Numbered from the stretch's first letter, positions 10,140 to 24,400 are shown. The stretch: 64,000 nt of DNA from Moringa oleifera (GCA_021397835.1 JAJFZO010000583.1:474501-538500); one strand, 5' to 3'. The notes: a model not told the origin generated them from the letters alone. Program-made: numbers and translations.

Positions 10140-12770
10140 GAGCTTAAGTGTGAGAAAATTTTTCTCTTTTTGGTTTTAATAAAGGATTCGCCACCAATCT
10201 TTTTTTAGATGTGATTGGCCACCAATTTATTTGAAAACATCTGAGAAAGAAAAAATTGAATTCTATTTTTGAAAATAAGCATTGGTCCACTTTATCAGAT
10301 GATTCAGGGTTGAAAGTCAGTTACGTGTAAGGAAGAATTAACACTCCCACAATACCTAGGATCTGGTACCATTAAGAGAAATGATCTCATCTTTTCATAA
10401 TGATTTGAAATTGATCTCAATATAAATATATTATGTGATTTGATGTAAGAATCATAATTTAGTTAACACTATAGATTTTTTATTCTCGAAAAGCAAATGT
10501 TTTAGTTTTAGAGATTAGAACATGAACTTCATCATGTCCTTTTCTCCTAAGCAATTTTAGGTAAACATGAAATGCACTACCGAATAAATAGCTAACAGAG
10601 AAATAAAATGTAAAGAATTATTTTTTACTCACTTTTGCAAAATAATGATTACAAGGTAGTAATTCCTTTGATACAATTCCTATCTTTTTTGCAAAAAGCA
10701 AGCAAATAATCTCACAAGAGATTCCCAATAAGATCTTGAGCTTCAAAATGTTAGCCTTAAATAGTCGGCAATCAAGCTGTGGAGGTTTGATTGTGCTTGA
10801 GGGAATTCTCGTTCTTCAATCAATCTAAAATTTTTTGTAGATTTGTAGGCGCTAGAGGTTTCTCTTCTCATTCTTTCTGAACTTTTTTATTGATGACTAA
10901 TAATTCCTCTCTGATTTCTTGGTCTTTTAGTCCTTGCTCATGTTTTTTTCTTTAATTTCGTCCAAGTCCCGAATGAGTGGCCTATTTATATATAGGAAAT
11001 AGGATACGATTTGCCAAAGATTTGAAATTCTAATGTAAACAAAAATAGTAAAATCAACCCAATCTTGAAATTCAAAATTCTATTACTAGATGATGTGCAT
11101 TCTTTGTGGATGAGTTTGGGATCAACCCTTTCAAAATCCTATCTTAGAAAGAAGGATATCATAGTGCCAGAATATTCTCTATGTGAATCTTAGGCTTTAG
11201 TAATTCTTTCACCCTAAATAACAGTTGTATACCTGAATCTTAATGTGACATCAAGGTAGTCCACGTTAGAGTAATCTTCATTGAGGTAATCCACATTTGG
11301 ATAATCCTCATCAAGGCTAACATGCTTAGAGCTAAACTTGACCTTACATCGAGGGACATTGCTTAAGTTATTCTCGACCTCACATCGAGGTGGTATCAAG
11401 CTATTCTCGACCTGATGTCAAAGTGCAATGTGTATGATTTGTCTTAATAGCATACTCGATGTTGAATTTGACAAACAAGTTCGGCCTCGAGCTTCACATT
11501 ATTACGATTTGGAATATAAACTTGACCTTAAAATTGACTTGTTACTTAACCTTTTGAGCTCTTTCTTATTTTGAGCTATAATTAAGTATCCACAATTGTC
11601 CCTCTTTCCTCATTTTTGAGAAGATAAAATAGGATGAAGACTATAGACTACCTAATTTTAAGCTTACAACATCCATCTCCCTTCTTTTTCTTTTTTTTTT
11701 TTTTAAGAAAGTAAAGTTGAATAGGAAGTAATTCATATTCATCCTATGACTCTTTATCAATACTTTATCAATAAGTGACTTTCACTCATCTTGATGTACT
11801 GAATTTGTGGAAATAACTCATAAGTGATTTACATTCATCTAGTTATTCTAGATTGGTATGATCAACTAGGAATTGATTCTCATTCTTTCTGTTGCCTTGA
11901 TTTGCATATCTTTCAAGAGATGATTCTCATTCAACCTGAGGTACCGAATTTTATAGAATCAGTAAAGAAATGATTCTCATTCATCTTACTTTCTTGAATT
12001 GACACTCCATTAAGAAATGATTCTCATTCTTCACTAGTGTATTGAACTTTGTGAAGTTAGTAAAGAAAATGATTTTCATTCATCTTATTGTAGTGATCTT
12101 CATAACCATCAGGAAGTAATTCTCATTCAATCTGAGATACCGAATCTTAGAGATCAGCTGGGAGGGGATTCTTATTTAACCTATTGTTCATGAATTAGAG
12201 ATCCTCTAAAAAATTATTCTCATTCTTCTCTGATATGCTGAACTTTATGGGGTCAACAAAGGAAGTGATTCTTGTTCATCCTGTTGCCATAATCTTGATA
12301 CTCGTTAAGAATATTTTCTTATTCAACTTGAGGTTCTTATATCGGTGAGACTAATTCATGGCACGATCTTTAGTTATCTAGATTTTTCAAAAATTTGGTA
12401 GAGCCTCTTCTTTAATGGATTCTTGAATAGACACTTTCCACTATGGATGAAAAATTTTAAACTCTATTGAGGAGTTTGCCAACTTTTCATGTCTCCAATC
12501 TTAACTCCCTTTTATCAGAAAAGCTTGAAAAGAGTAATTTTCACAATGCAAGTATTTCATGTACACATGATGCACTAATCTATTCCTTTTTCTTTTCTTT
12601 CTCTCTCTTTTTTTTTTTTTTTGTTTTTGTAAAGCTTCATGATCCAATCACTTTCATACTTCCAAGGTGCAAGTTTGTCCTTGTCATAGTAGACCTAATT
12701 GAGACAACCAAAATACCATCTAGAAAACACACTCTTTCCATTCCTCTCTTTTAAGTTTTACCTCTTAACC
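10140..12770 (+). mobile_element. Nested non-coding LTR-type (LARD/Tat-like) sequence inside copia RNase H
   Basis: Copia coding similarity breaks off near 12785 and resumes near 10138, so about 2.6 kb is foreign. It holds the phrases GGATTCGCCACCAATC (10184-10199) and GTCAGTTACGTG (around 10315) followed by GGATCTGGTACC. I recognise this series from the leader of large non-coding plant gypsy-derived elements. It also has repeated CTCGACCTCACATCGAGG words (11340-11420) and a 55-60 bp repeat array (11810-12350). I could not define its own LTRs or target duplication; roughly 40 codons of RNase H are also missing at the junction. Confidence 0.5.
11810..12350 (+). repeat. 55-60 bp degenerate tandem repeats keyed by GAAATGATTCTCATTCATC
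   Basis: About nine copies of a GATTCTCATTC core recur at roughly 50-65 bp spacing, with alternating linkers such as CTGAGGTACCGAAT and GTTGCCTTGA. The words following alternate copies are alike, suggesting a longer two-unit period. The stretch belongs to the nested LTR-type sequence. Confidence 0.7.
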
Positions 12771-12784
12771 CTAAAGGTTTTTAA

Positions 12785-15700
12785 GGATTGCAAGAATTTC
12801 AACATGGCTTTAAAAAGTGGTTACAATAGTTTTCTTTATTGAACGTTATGATATAGTGATACCACCACAGGTGAATAAACAACAGTTTGAGAATGGCCTT
12901 TGTGTGAATCAAATAAATATCTTGTATTGGCATAACTAGTTAATTATGCCATAAATTTATTAGAATAAAATAATCCCATATCAATTGTTCCTTGAAAGCA
13001 ACAAAGTATGTGTTTGACTACATTTCAATATCTTCGAATTGGAAAAGAACTATGTCTTGCCAACAAATTTATAGAAAAATCTATATCAGGTTGTGTATTA
13101 CTTGCAAGATATATTAATGCACCGATTGCAAATATGGTACTTCAAGACCTAGTATTTCTTCATTATTTGAGGTCGAAAAGGATCCTTTTTCACATAGGGT
13201 AATCTATTAATCATTTTGGTGCTTAGTAAATGTACTTTATCCACATAGAACCACTTTAAGATCTTTTTTATGTAAGTAGATTGGTGAATAAGAATTTTAT
13301 CTACTAGATACTTAACGTGTAAGCTGAGATAAAACTTTGTCTTCCCTAAGTCTTTCATCTTAAATTCTTATTTTAAATAATTTATTGCCTTAGGAAGTTC
13401 ATTAAGGATACCCATAACATTTATGTCATCAACATATACCGTAATTATAACAAACCTAAAATTAGACTTCTTTATAAAAATGCATGGTAAATAGGATCAT
13501 TCTATTTAGATTTACATGAACTAATGACTAATAAGAAATTTTAATATAACTACATCTACCATAAGAGAATATGTCTCTTCATAATCAATACCAAGTCTTC
13601 ATGAAAAACCTTATGCAATATGTCGGGTTTTATCTCACAATCTCATTTTTTTCATTTTGTTTTCACACGAAGATCCATGTGTACCCCACTGGTTTTATAC
13701 CCTCTAGTGTTTGGACTATTAGTCTAAATACTTCACGTTTGGCAAGTGAGTCTACCTCAATTTAAATTACATCTTTTGATTTTAACTAGTTACATCTACA
13801 TTGACATTCTTCAATAGTTTTTGGTTCAAGATCTTCATTTTTTGTTATAACATCTAGTGCTACAGTATATGTAAAAATGTAATCAATAACCATGTTTTTT
13901 CGATTTCATCTTTTGTCCACTATTGGGATCACTTATTGAGACCTCAATATTTTCATCATGGTCAAGTATTTAAAATTTTTCTTGGGTTTTATGATTGTTT
14001 GTCAATAACTTCATCTCGTATACCTTTTTCTTCAATTAGAACATTTTGATTAATAATTCCTATCCTCTTTAAATGATTTTTGTTTTTGGAACCTATTAGT
14101 CTGCCTCATTTTAAACAAAAATGAGAGTCATTTGCTATGATTGGTCTTTTAGGGACATCAATTCATGTTGGAACATTTGCAGCTGGAATATATGACGTTA
14201 TCACTTTATTTAGATCATTAAATGCATCATGCAATTGATTGACTATTCTTTGTAAATGAGTGATCTATTGAACTTCTAATTCATATTATTTCGTTCTCGG
14301 ATCAAAATGCAACAATGATCAAAATTCCAAGAATTTTTTTTCAGCCTTTCCTTCCTTTAAAACTGGGAAAAATATCTTATCAAAGTGACAATCAATAAAT
14401 ATAGCCATAACAAAAGATCACTTGTAAAGGGTTCGAGATACTTAATAATAGAAGGTGATTCATATCCAATATATATTCCTAGCCTTCTATATGGTCTCAT
14501 TTTAATGCATTGTGGAGGAGTAATTAGAACATAAACCGCACAATTTAATATCTACAGATGAGAAATATTTAGTTATTGACCAAAAACTAATTGCAATAGG
14601 GAGTACAAATGATACGATGTTGATCAAATATGAACGAGTGTTGCTGCATGTAGAATGGTATGTCCCCAAGCAAATATGGGGAGTTTTGTTCACATAAGCA
14701 ATGGTCTATTGATTAATTATAGACTTTTATTAAAAGATTCAACTAAACTATTCTTTGCATGTACATGGATGATTGAGTATTCAACGACTATTTGAACAAT
14801 CATACAATGAACAGTAAAAACGTTTGGGATATAAATTCACTAGTATTGTCAAGGTGAATTATCTTAATTGGTTGGTTTGGCACTATAATCATAATTTAAT
14901 TATTTGAATAAGAAATCTTGCAAATCTTATATTGGGAGTAGGTAACAAACAAACATAAAATCATCGAATTGATGCATCTATTAATACATAAAATATCTAA
15001 ATAATCTGCATGGTGGGTGATAAGTCCACATATTTTACCCTGAATACATTTAGAAAAGGTAGGAGATTTAATAACAACTTTAATTGGTGATGGTTCAGTA
15101 ATCATTTTTTTTTCCTTATGAATAAATAGCACATGTGAAAAATTCATGAGATTGAAAAATCTTTTGGTTCTTAGATTGCTTAATCGATTATGCCAAGTAA
15201 TGAAGGTGCTTGGATCTATACACTTTTGGTTTATTACAACACTTGTCCAGTAGCACTAATATATATATATATATATATATATAAGTGTAAGCCTTAAGAG
15301 AAAATGGGTACTAGTACTTTTTTCTAATACACATTTATTTTTCGCGACAATAGATGTGATGTAGAGATATTCTTAATTTTATTTTTTTTAATTTTCTTAA
15401 ATGGTAACCATTGTGACATATATCTCTAAAACTTAGTAGGTTTCTCTTACATTTAGGAGAAAATAAAGCATTTTGAATTATCAATTTTGTTTTTTTAGGC
15501 AATTGAAGGCTAGCTCTTCTGAAGCCTTTAACGATATTGCCAATGCTCGATGCTCAAAATAGCTTGCTTAAGTGTCAAACTTAAAAAATATTCGATGTTC
15601 AAGTATCAAATGTGTTGTTGCATTATCTGCTAAGCAAAGATCTTTATCATGGATGTTTGAACCAATATTCGTGGTTCTTCAAGTAAATACAAAAAAAAAA

Positions 15701-16670
15701 AAAATACATAAGTCTTAAATCATAGGATGAAAATAAGTGAACTTTTATTTTTTTTAGAAAAAGAAAAGAAAACATACATCAAACCAAATGTCCAAAAGAC
15801 AGTAATCATGAAAAATAAGAAACACATAAAAAAATAATTAAATGTACCAATAATTAAACAATATCATTGAAAAAGTTATTATATCCCCCTTCTTGTGTAA
15901 AACAATCTGTGACATCTAAAAATGTGTCATGTCTATCTTGCCATGTTAAGGATCACACCTTGATATGTCAAGTTCATTTCTATATTTGTTAGGATCATTA
16001 GTTTAATACATCAAGTTTGCCTCCATACATTTTCCTTTTACTTTCTAAGAAGCTTGATACAGATCCACCAGATGTTTAGTTGTATAGCAAGTAGGAGACT
16101 AATGTCCTTTCACTCCACATCGATAGCATGAAGCCTCTATAAAATGATGTTATGGGGATTTGCCTTTTTCTAGCTTCTCATCACCAAATGTGATTTTTTT
16201 AAAGTTAGGCGAATTACTACTTAGTCTATCATATTTGCGAAAATTATTTTGATCCCTACCTTATCCTCGTCCTCGTTCATAGCTATGACCTTGATCGTGA
16301 TTATTGGTTATTATAGTATTCACTTCAAAGAATGCTATAGAACCAGTTAGATGATATTGATGATTTTTCATCAAAAGTTCATTGTTTTACCCAACCATAA
16401 AGTAACATATCATTAACTTAGAATATTTTTAAATTTACATTCTTGATATTGCTACTGAAAAAGCATATTTGAGGCATGAAAAATAGAGAATATTTTCTCC
16501 AATTTATCCTCTTTTTTAATTTTTTCTCTGCACAACAGAAGCTGAAAAGTAATATGAAATAATCTAGAGTTATATTCACTCACTGTTTTAGAGCCTTGTA
16601 AACATAAATGTTGCCAATCAAAGATAGCTTTTGATAGAATTATTGTCTTATGAATTATGATGATCATATA
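12785..16670 (-). pseudogene. Copia gag-pol polyprotein, broken
   Basis: Reading on the minus strand from the right: a gag segment (16667-16452) with DWQHLCLQGSKTVSEYNSRL; a zinc knuckle CYRCGVKGH...C (about 16140-16070); the C-terminal part of integrase (about 14700-14380) with AWGHTILHAATLVHI and CAVYVLITPPQCIKMRPYRR; and reverse transcriptase (about 13470-13149) with the catalytic motif YVDD and the block MKDLGKTKFYLSLHVKYL. The start of RNase H follows (13040-12790) with FDSHKGHSQTVVYSP. Stops and small indels interrupt every domain. The gag phrase and the tail point to the large plant copia clade related to Tork/Tnt1; the lineage is inferred by memory of family sequences. Confidence 0.8.
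15259..15283. repeat. (AT)n microsatellite
   Basis: About twelve AT dinucleotides in an uninterrupted run within the copia element. Confidence 0.9.
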
Positions 16671-17200
16671 TATCGCTTTTTCACATCAAGCCATAATTCA
16701 AGGGATCTTTACTATAAAATATTTAGATTTTAACCCTCGTGAAGATGATGATAAAAAAAAATTATGACTTTGACATGATCTTGATTAGATGTGTCATTAT
16801 TTTCTTCAATGATATCTCCAAGACCGATAGCATCTAAGTATATTTTAGAATCTAATCACACGATAAATAATTACGTCTTACATATTAAGAGCTACAAATT
16901 CAATTTTTGTGAGATTGGGTGTGATAAATTTCTAACTTATTAAATATGACTTACATTAATATATCGTCACAAAAAATATGACTGAATAGAAAATATATAA
17001 AAGTTAAAATTTTATTCGATATATCATGGTAAAAGAATATAAAATTTTATTCAGACATATTCTAATCAATTGAGATAACATAGTGGATAAAACATAATGC
17101 AAAAATCAAAATATATAACATATAATAATAAATATTAGTAATTGTAATATCCATAATAGCAACAAATTATCAACTATGATTGAAAGAATGAACGGAATCA

Positions 17201-17551
17201 TGCTAATAAGTATTATAAAATTTTTAAAAAATAGTAAAAAAATTAATACTAAATAAAAAAATAAAGAGGCACTTGTAACACAATAATAATAAAGATTAAT
17301 TTTTTTTCATTTATCTATGTTTTTTGTTGTGAACGTATAACTTTATATCCTTTATTTATAAGCACCTTTGTCAATAATGAAAATACACAAATTAATAAGA
17401 TTATCAAATGATACAATCAGTGTACATTATAGAGAGATAAAAAAGTAAGAACAAGAAGATGTTACAAATACCAAAAATTGATACACAAGACTTCTCTTTT
17501 AAGGATGAAAAATGAATAAACATCTATAAATTGATTACAATATTTATAACA
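17201..17551 (-). repeat. 5' LTR of the copia element
   Basis: It begins TGCTAATAAG and ends TTTATAACA, collinear with the left LTR but with many substitutions and small indels, including an extra AT-rich stretch around 17290-17330. The heavy divergence between the two LTRs points to an old insertion. Confidence 0.75.
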
Positions 17552-17556
17552 ATATA

Positions 17557-18467
17557 TATATTAGACACAATTCTAAGTTGAAACTTCATTTTCAACATCT
17601 CATGTTAAAGTCAAGCAACCATAAAGTATTAAAAAACTAAAAAAAAATAAAATATATATATATTAAATTGAGAAGAGCACAGTTTTGCTTAAAGTTTTTA
17701 ATTCTTTGTATTTTAACAAGCCTAACATCCTCGATTCATGACAAATCTGATCACTAACTATGCTTTCCCGATTTTCCATGAAGATTCTAATGATTCTGAG
17801 CTATATGTTTTAGTTATTCTCTCAAAACAAAAATACAAATTTCATTTTTTTCTATGTTGATTGACAGTTTCATTTTGAATTAAAGAGGAAAGAAAAATAC
17901 ATTGTCAGAAATGGAAGAGGCAAACAACACTGCCCTATGTTCATAAATTGCCAAACAAATAGTAGCAGTGTCTGACATCATACATGCACAACACGTAACA
18001 ACTCAGCTTGCTCTATTTCAAAACCCTCAACATATTTGACAGTCCCTAAAGAGTCAGTTCATCATTTGGCAAATTGGTTCATGTAAAATGGAAAAAATAA
18101 TTAAATCAACATGCCAAATGATGGACTACACATCAAGTTAGCAATATTGAAATGTGCAAGTTTTGTCGGTAAGGTACAAATTTATAGTTGCTCTGAACTG
18201 TGCAGCAAAGCAGCAGCAGCAGCGAGAGAAGCTCACCAATTAGCATTTAAGTTCCAGTCAACTTAGTAGAATCAGCCAGTAGTTAATGCCTCCACTTAGT
18301 ATGAATGTACACAAAGGGCTGCGACCAGACGAGACAAGGCTTCATGCCCATGGATGTTGCCCGGGGAGGGCTTTAGTCCTCTAAATTGCATCAAATTGCT
18401 CCACCAGAGCAACATATTCATTGTATGTAAAGCCAGAATTTAAATCAACTTCCACTCAGTAGGTTAA
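17557..18467. other. Intergenic DNA and 3' untranslated region of the katanin gene
   Basis: The part next to 18467 is less AT-rich and is probably the 3' UTR of the minus-strand gene; a cleavage site could not be fixed. The remainder is AT-rich with no gene or repeat that I recognise. Confidence 0.5.
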
Positions 18468-21400
18468 TCATGAAACTTCCCGTAGTGCTAGATTCAGTTC
18501 CTGTGCAGATTTTGCAACTGACCCTCCTCTTCTATAAGGAAAATAATGACATATTTTGCATAATCCATTAAAATATGGGTAAAGACAAGTCAAATTGAAT
18601 CAACTCATCAAATAATTCAAAGACTCACCTAGTAAGAGCAGGAAGGCAGTTCTTGACTTTTTCAAGCTCTACAAAGCAGAAATTACATCGCTCCATCCTA
18701 TTACATCCAACAAACAGCAGATCATTCTTAGTTACGATGGCCACAATACAACAAAGTTGCAGATAAGATGACACCAATGCACCAAACCTTTGCTCCTGCT
18801 CAAGATCTACACCAACAGATGTTGGTGCTGATAGTGTTGAATAGATCAAGGTACCAAAATTTCTGACCAGCTTAAGCAGCATTTCCAGAGAGATGCTCAA
18901 ATGCCTACATATGAAATGCCATATGGATTTACAAAACCAAATATCATCATCCAATAATAGAAACATCAAAAAGTAAAAGGAAAATATATCAGATGTGACA
19001 TTATAAACAAATACAACCACAGACAACATTATGCATTTACAGTTACTAAGACGAAGGAGGTGACTTCTGAATCAAGGTGAAAATGATCCAGTTCATTATA
19101 CAACCCAAGTGACATTATATACTATCAGTTAAATGAATAGACATTTATACACCTTGTGAACAAAAAAAACTTTTGCCTCTTGTACTATGACCTTCCAGAG
19201 TTTATGGTCCGAGCTTCAATTAAAGGGTACACTTCCAAGTACGAAAAACATTAGGTCAAGATAAAACTTCTTTATATCAAAAAGACCAATATATAGCTTT
19301 AAATAAAGACTGCAAACCAACGAGAAAACTATTAAAAATAATGTCATACCAACAGCGCTCCACATGCATTCTTTAAAAATAAAACAAAAACTAGCTTGAA
19401 ATATTATCAGATAACAATAACTATAAAGCAACTTTCAAATGAAAAGAAAATAAAGCTACTAAAGAAACAGGTGAAAATAAAATAGAGAAGGTTATCAAAA
19501 GACAATGGGGGTTTTGAAAACAGTTTCCAGCACTCACAAAACAAGGAACTACTTTTCCCCAAGAGTAGTTTTCTGTTTTTCAGAAAGAGAAATCTTCTTG
19601 AAAACAGCTTCCAACATCCCCTCGAGTTTCTTCCTCCTATTCCTTTCTACTCTTATTTACCCCTCTTTGACAGATCAATGCTATAGCATCTCACGATTTC
19701 TTTCTTAAAAAATGTCATGAAAAATGTAAACTTGCTAACATAGCCAAACCATAGAAGAATGAGAAACAGAAAACAAACTCTTGACATGCATCCCAACTTA
19801 ATTGCATCTTTAGGAAGAGCGCACTGCTTGGAGCTACCAAGTTAATTGATCCAAGGATATGCAACAAAAAGTTAGTTCGTTATTTACTCCATCCATCAGA
19901 AACTGGTAAATAAGACATGGCTCCAGTGTGACAAACCTCTCCGAGTAATGACGAAAATGGCCAAACGAAGACATGTACATGAAATTGCTAAGCACTCTAC
20001 CATTTGAAGTCATCAACTAATTATTTATCCTAACATCACGTAACAATACAAGCAATTGCCATGCAACTGGAAATATGAGTGATTAGATATAAAACTCAAA
20101 CAAAATTATTTATGTTCTAAGGGTAGAATAGACAGCTATAATAAGTAAGATTCTCCCACAGTAACGGGAAACATACACATATCCACACCCTAGACTGGTT
20201 CAGTTGAGCTGGAAAAAAAAAAAAAAAGAATACCTATCCATGTCACTCCCGAGAAGAGCAGTCAGAAGGGGAAGAAGACAAGAGCAAACATCCAAATTGA
20301 CAGCATCAATTTTCTCTGTCACAATACACATTACATCTGCAACTACCTGCAACTTACATCATGAAAACGACTTAGTATAAATAAGTGCAAAAGACATCTA
20401 GAAATATTCGAAACAAGAAAAACTCACAGCATTATCAGCCATCTTTTCCATTGCAGCAATCGAACCTTTGACATCATTTCTTTCCCAGTATCTATAAACT
20501 ACCTACAACCAATGATAAAAATGGTTCAGCAATCCTCTAACATTTTCACCAACAATCACTAAAGTATATTGAGAGAGGACAAAAATTAATTGAAAGATGA
20601 AGTACAATATGTGTAAAACTTTAAAAACTGTTTTTCAACTTAACGGATGTTCACAGGAAAGGAAAAAGAAATGCCGACCCATGCGTAGATGCATCTTCTA
20701 GATCCAAAATGTTAAAGTGAATCAAATAAATGACAAATATTAGTGGGGAAGGCGCAAAAATAAGTTTGAAAACGACATAATATATGAAATTTAATGACGG
20801 AACTTCTAGCAACAACAGAATCAAATAATGCCACACAACAGCATTACAAGCACAATATAGACAACATAATACCAAATGAAGTTTATAAGAAATTTGAAAA
20901 ACCATTTCTATATCCCTAGATTCTAGACTGAGTACCATAAACCGTTAATAGAGCCAATCGGATAATCAGCCTGCCATAGAAGTTTGTAAGGTAGTTGCAG
21001 TGTTGGAAATGTTCAGCCAACTTATGTCAAGCAATAAGCAAGAACAGAGCCCTTAAAAGTAGCCAATCCTGCGCAATGCAAATGGCCCCAAGCCAATCTT
21101 ACAGTTCTAAGCTGGTAGGTTAGATACTATTAATAAAATATTTAAAAGTAGCATATCATGCAACAACAAAGTTCTTACAAAGAATACTTCAACACATTCT
21201 CATGAGCACCCCCTTTCCATACATAATAAATAAATTAAATACATATAAAGCACAGACCAATAACCCATCGGGTCTTGAATATCTAGAACTGAGGCCCACT
21301 CAGTCCCATCAACACATTATGTTATGAAAAATAATAAGATTTGAAAACATTACACACACACACATAACGAATAATCGTCAATTACATAACCGTTAAAAAA

Positions 21401-24400
21401 AAGCTCCATTTTGTTTAGGATCACCTGTAACTTGGCTAAGCGAGACTGCATAGAGCTGATAAATTGATCATGTTGTTCCATGATATCTGCAATAGCATCC
21501 TCATCACTAGCAGAAACCGCCTCTTTTTCAGCAGGTTGATGATATCCCCTCTGTTTGAACTTTACAAATTTGAGAATAGAAAACCAAAAAATAATTACCA
21601 ATAATAAGGCGATTTAAAGGTGAAGAATAATATTAAGTAGTGACATGTTGGAGAATGATGACCAGCAAAGAAGGCATTCATCCTAAATTGATATGATAAA
21701 TACAAATTTCAAAACTTAGCATTTCCTCATAATTTGTCTGCCAGTGCATGAGAAATAGAGAGAATGAGCTATGGTGAGGAAAATGAGAGGAATACAAAGA
21801 GAGGGAAGAGAGAGCTATCATCCCATAAAACTCCAGATAAAGGATTGCCATGGCAAACACGAGATGTAGGATGATTTTGAAAGCTCAAATGACAAATTTA
21901 AACTATACGCAGTTGAAGAGGAAAGGACCACACTACTTGAAAACGGCTCTTCTGCACATCAATTAAATCAAAGATTGCTATGGCCTACAAAACTCCAGAC
22001 ATAAGATCATCTGGTTGCAAGAAGAACATTTCCAGAAAAAGGGGAAAATTTTGCATTCTCCAACAGTAGATTTGGCCACAAAAACAAGCAACAATGTACA
22101 TTAATCTCTTCGAACAGTAGAAAATTATTTTTAGATAATTCCAGCTCAAATTTTCAAGAAAATCAATCTCAAAAATTAAGCAAGAGACTTCGAAGAATTT
22201 TCTGGAACAAGTTTCACCAACACTAAATTGGTTGGTTTGATGAGGCAGCCAATAGAATATTAGCAATCATCAAAGGAGATTACTAAACAAAACACATGCT
22301 CACCAGAGGTACCCCCAAGAAACTTTCCAGATCCAGAAAATAAAAGCTTATCGATATTAATCATTGGCCTTTTTCCCACAATGGTAGAGACAAAATCAGC
22401 AACAGATTAATTAGCTTAAAGCAGTCTACAAGGAAATACAATCATGTAGACATTTTTCCTCCAAATCATATGAGAGGATGAACTATTCCTTCAAGCATGT
22501 TTTCTTACTTTCTTCGCTGGTCTCTTTCTTTCTTTAATCCACCATGCTTTCATATTTACATGCAATTATGCTAGTGGGAATCTTCTCAATCGCAACTTAA
22601 ATTCTTTTTGTTGCCATTTTAGGTTATTTAAGGTACACTTTGAGCAATTCTCAGACTTCCAGAACCTAACATAAGTGAAGTTAGATTATCATACAACCCT
22701 AATCTGATTAAAACTCCCAAAAAGTATAAATACTTGTTCTATCCCATACTATCATCACAGATTGGCAACATAAGCAGTGATCATGAATCTGCCATTTCCA
22801 GATCAGTATCTTCTTTTTCTTTTTTTTTTCTTAATTCCAGAAATTAAGGAGGATGCCAGCTGAACAAAAATCATGCTTCCTCAGCAACTTTGAAATGCAC
22901 TTTCATGAAATTATCCTAAAATTAAGTTTTGGAAGTCCCATTATTTTCCAAAGTATTAGGGAATTAAAAGCTTATCTTAAATTTTTGCTTTTCTTACTAA
23001 TATTTTCAATCACACCAGCAGATATAAACTTGTTAGCTTCAAGATTCCTTTGCTGATACACCTTGCATTCCTAAAGCTGACCAGGCTGCCTGCTGTTAAA
23101 GATTTTGGTTCTTTGGCAACCTTTTTTTTTTTTTTTTTCATAAGTGTTCTTTTGTAACTTCAGAAATAATCTTGTATGCAATGCCCTAAACCAATTTCTT
23201 AAATCAGATTACTGTTCAAAAAGATATCATGGTGGGTGTGAAGGAGCAAAGGAGAACACTATCATCACTAATATCTTTTGCACAAGATAACTATAGATCA
23301 TTTATGTTAAGAAAGTTCAGGAGAAAATGAGACAAACTACAACTACAATGAAATTGGAATAAAACTAAAAGCAAACTCATGAAAATCATTTCCATATTTC
23401 CAATTTCAAATGTGTTCTCTGGCATCTTCAAAGAAAATGTATTACTGTGCTTCCCTTTAAAACTAATTGTAGTCCCTACTTCACCATAAGTACTAATAGA
23501 AGAAGATAAGAGGTAGATACAGACATGAAATGAGTTCATACCGAATTGAAATGTTGCATGTTTACAGCAGATATACTGCTAGGGGAATTACTGGAAGCAG
23601 GTCCCTCATAATTAGAAGATCTTCCTCTTTTCTCCCAATTAAAGGCAAGTGAACGCAGTCTTCCTAAATATATTAGCAGTACAAAGATTAAGAATTCATC
23701 GGATTACTTTCAGACTAAATTAAGAAGATAGAGCAGCCATACCTCTCTTTTGAATCTCTATAGGACCAGCATCTGTAGTTGCCTTAAATACCTGAGACTC
23801 ATCTGAAACAAGAATTCCAAGCTCCAGCAAAATCCATTTTAAGGAACAGAGGTACGAAATTTAAATGAAATACTGAAAGTAACAAACAAAAATTCATACT
23901 CACAGAAGAGCCAGAATCATATAAACAACTAAACAAGCACGGGCTTGTTTGGTTTATGTTCTCTATTTTATCAAAAACTGATGACCAACTTGTCCAAAAA
24001 CACGTTTTACAAGTTTTTAAGAATTGTTTTCCAAAGTGGGACCCTTTTCAAACATCTTCTTGATAGTTTTACTGTCGCCAATGCTATTCCAAGAACAATT
24101 TAAAAGAACATAAGAAAAAACATTTAAAAACCAAGAATAAGTTACCTCTCATGCAAATGTATTACTACCTATATAAAATATGTAAGATGGCAAAGTTTTT
24201 AGGCTAACAGCTAGGTGAAACATGTTTGTACTAAGTTTGGCACTGTTAATACAACACAACTCAACTTGGCGTAACTAGCCAATGTCAGCAACATAATCCG
24301 ATACCTCCTACTGCCCAATCCAAGCCCATGGTTTTTAAACTAGTAATGCACAACAGATACTGTATGAAAATACTATTGGCTATTGTTTTCAGCCTCCATA

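Larger units (their letters stand above)
9429..17556 (-). mobile_element. Ty1/copia LTR retrotransposon, decayed, minus strand
   Basis: Two diverged direct repeats (9434-9755 and about 17201-17551) each begin TG and end CA, and are bounded on the outside by ATATA (9429-9433 and 17552-17556), the expected 5-bp target duplication. Between them, on the minus strand, the order is gag with zinc knuckle, integrase, reverse transcriptase, RNase H, which is the copia order. All domains carry stops. A second element is nested in the RNase H part (about 10140-12770). I could not recognise a tRNA primer site next to the right-hand (5') LTR. Confidence 0.85.

Noticed and set aside
15890..16150. Possible host zinc-finger gene
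   Set aside because: The single CCHC knuckle is in the copia gag position and flanked by copia phrases, so it belongs to the retrotransposon.
18625..19029. 134-codon continuous frame as a single exon of KTN80
   Set aside because: The first part is intron sequence upstream of exon 16, and the 90-nt insert is better explained as an intron because removing it restores the conserved junction; kept only as a possible isoform.
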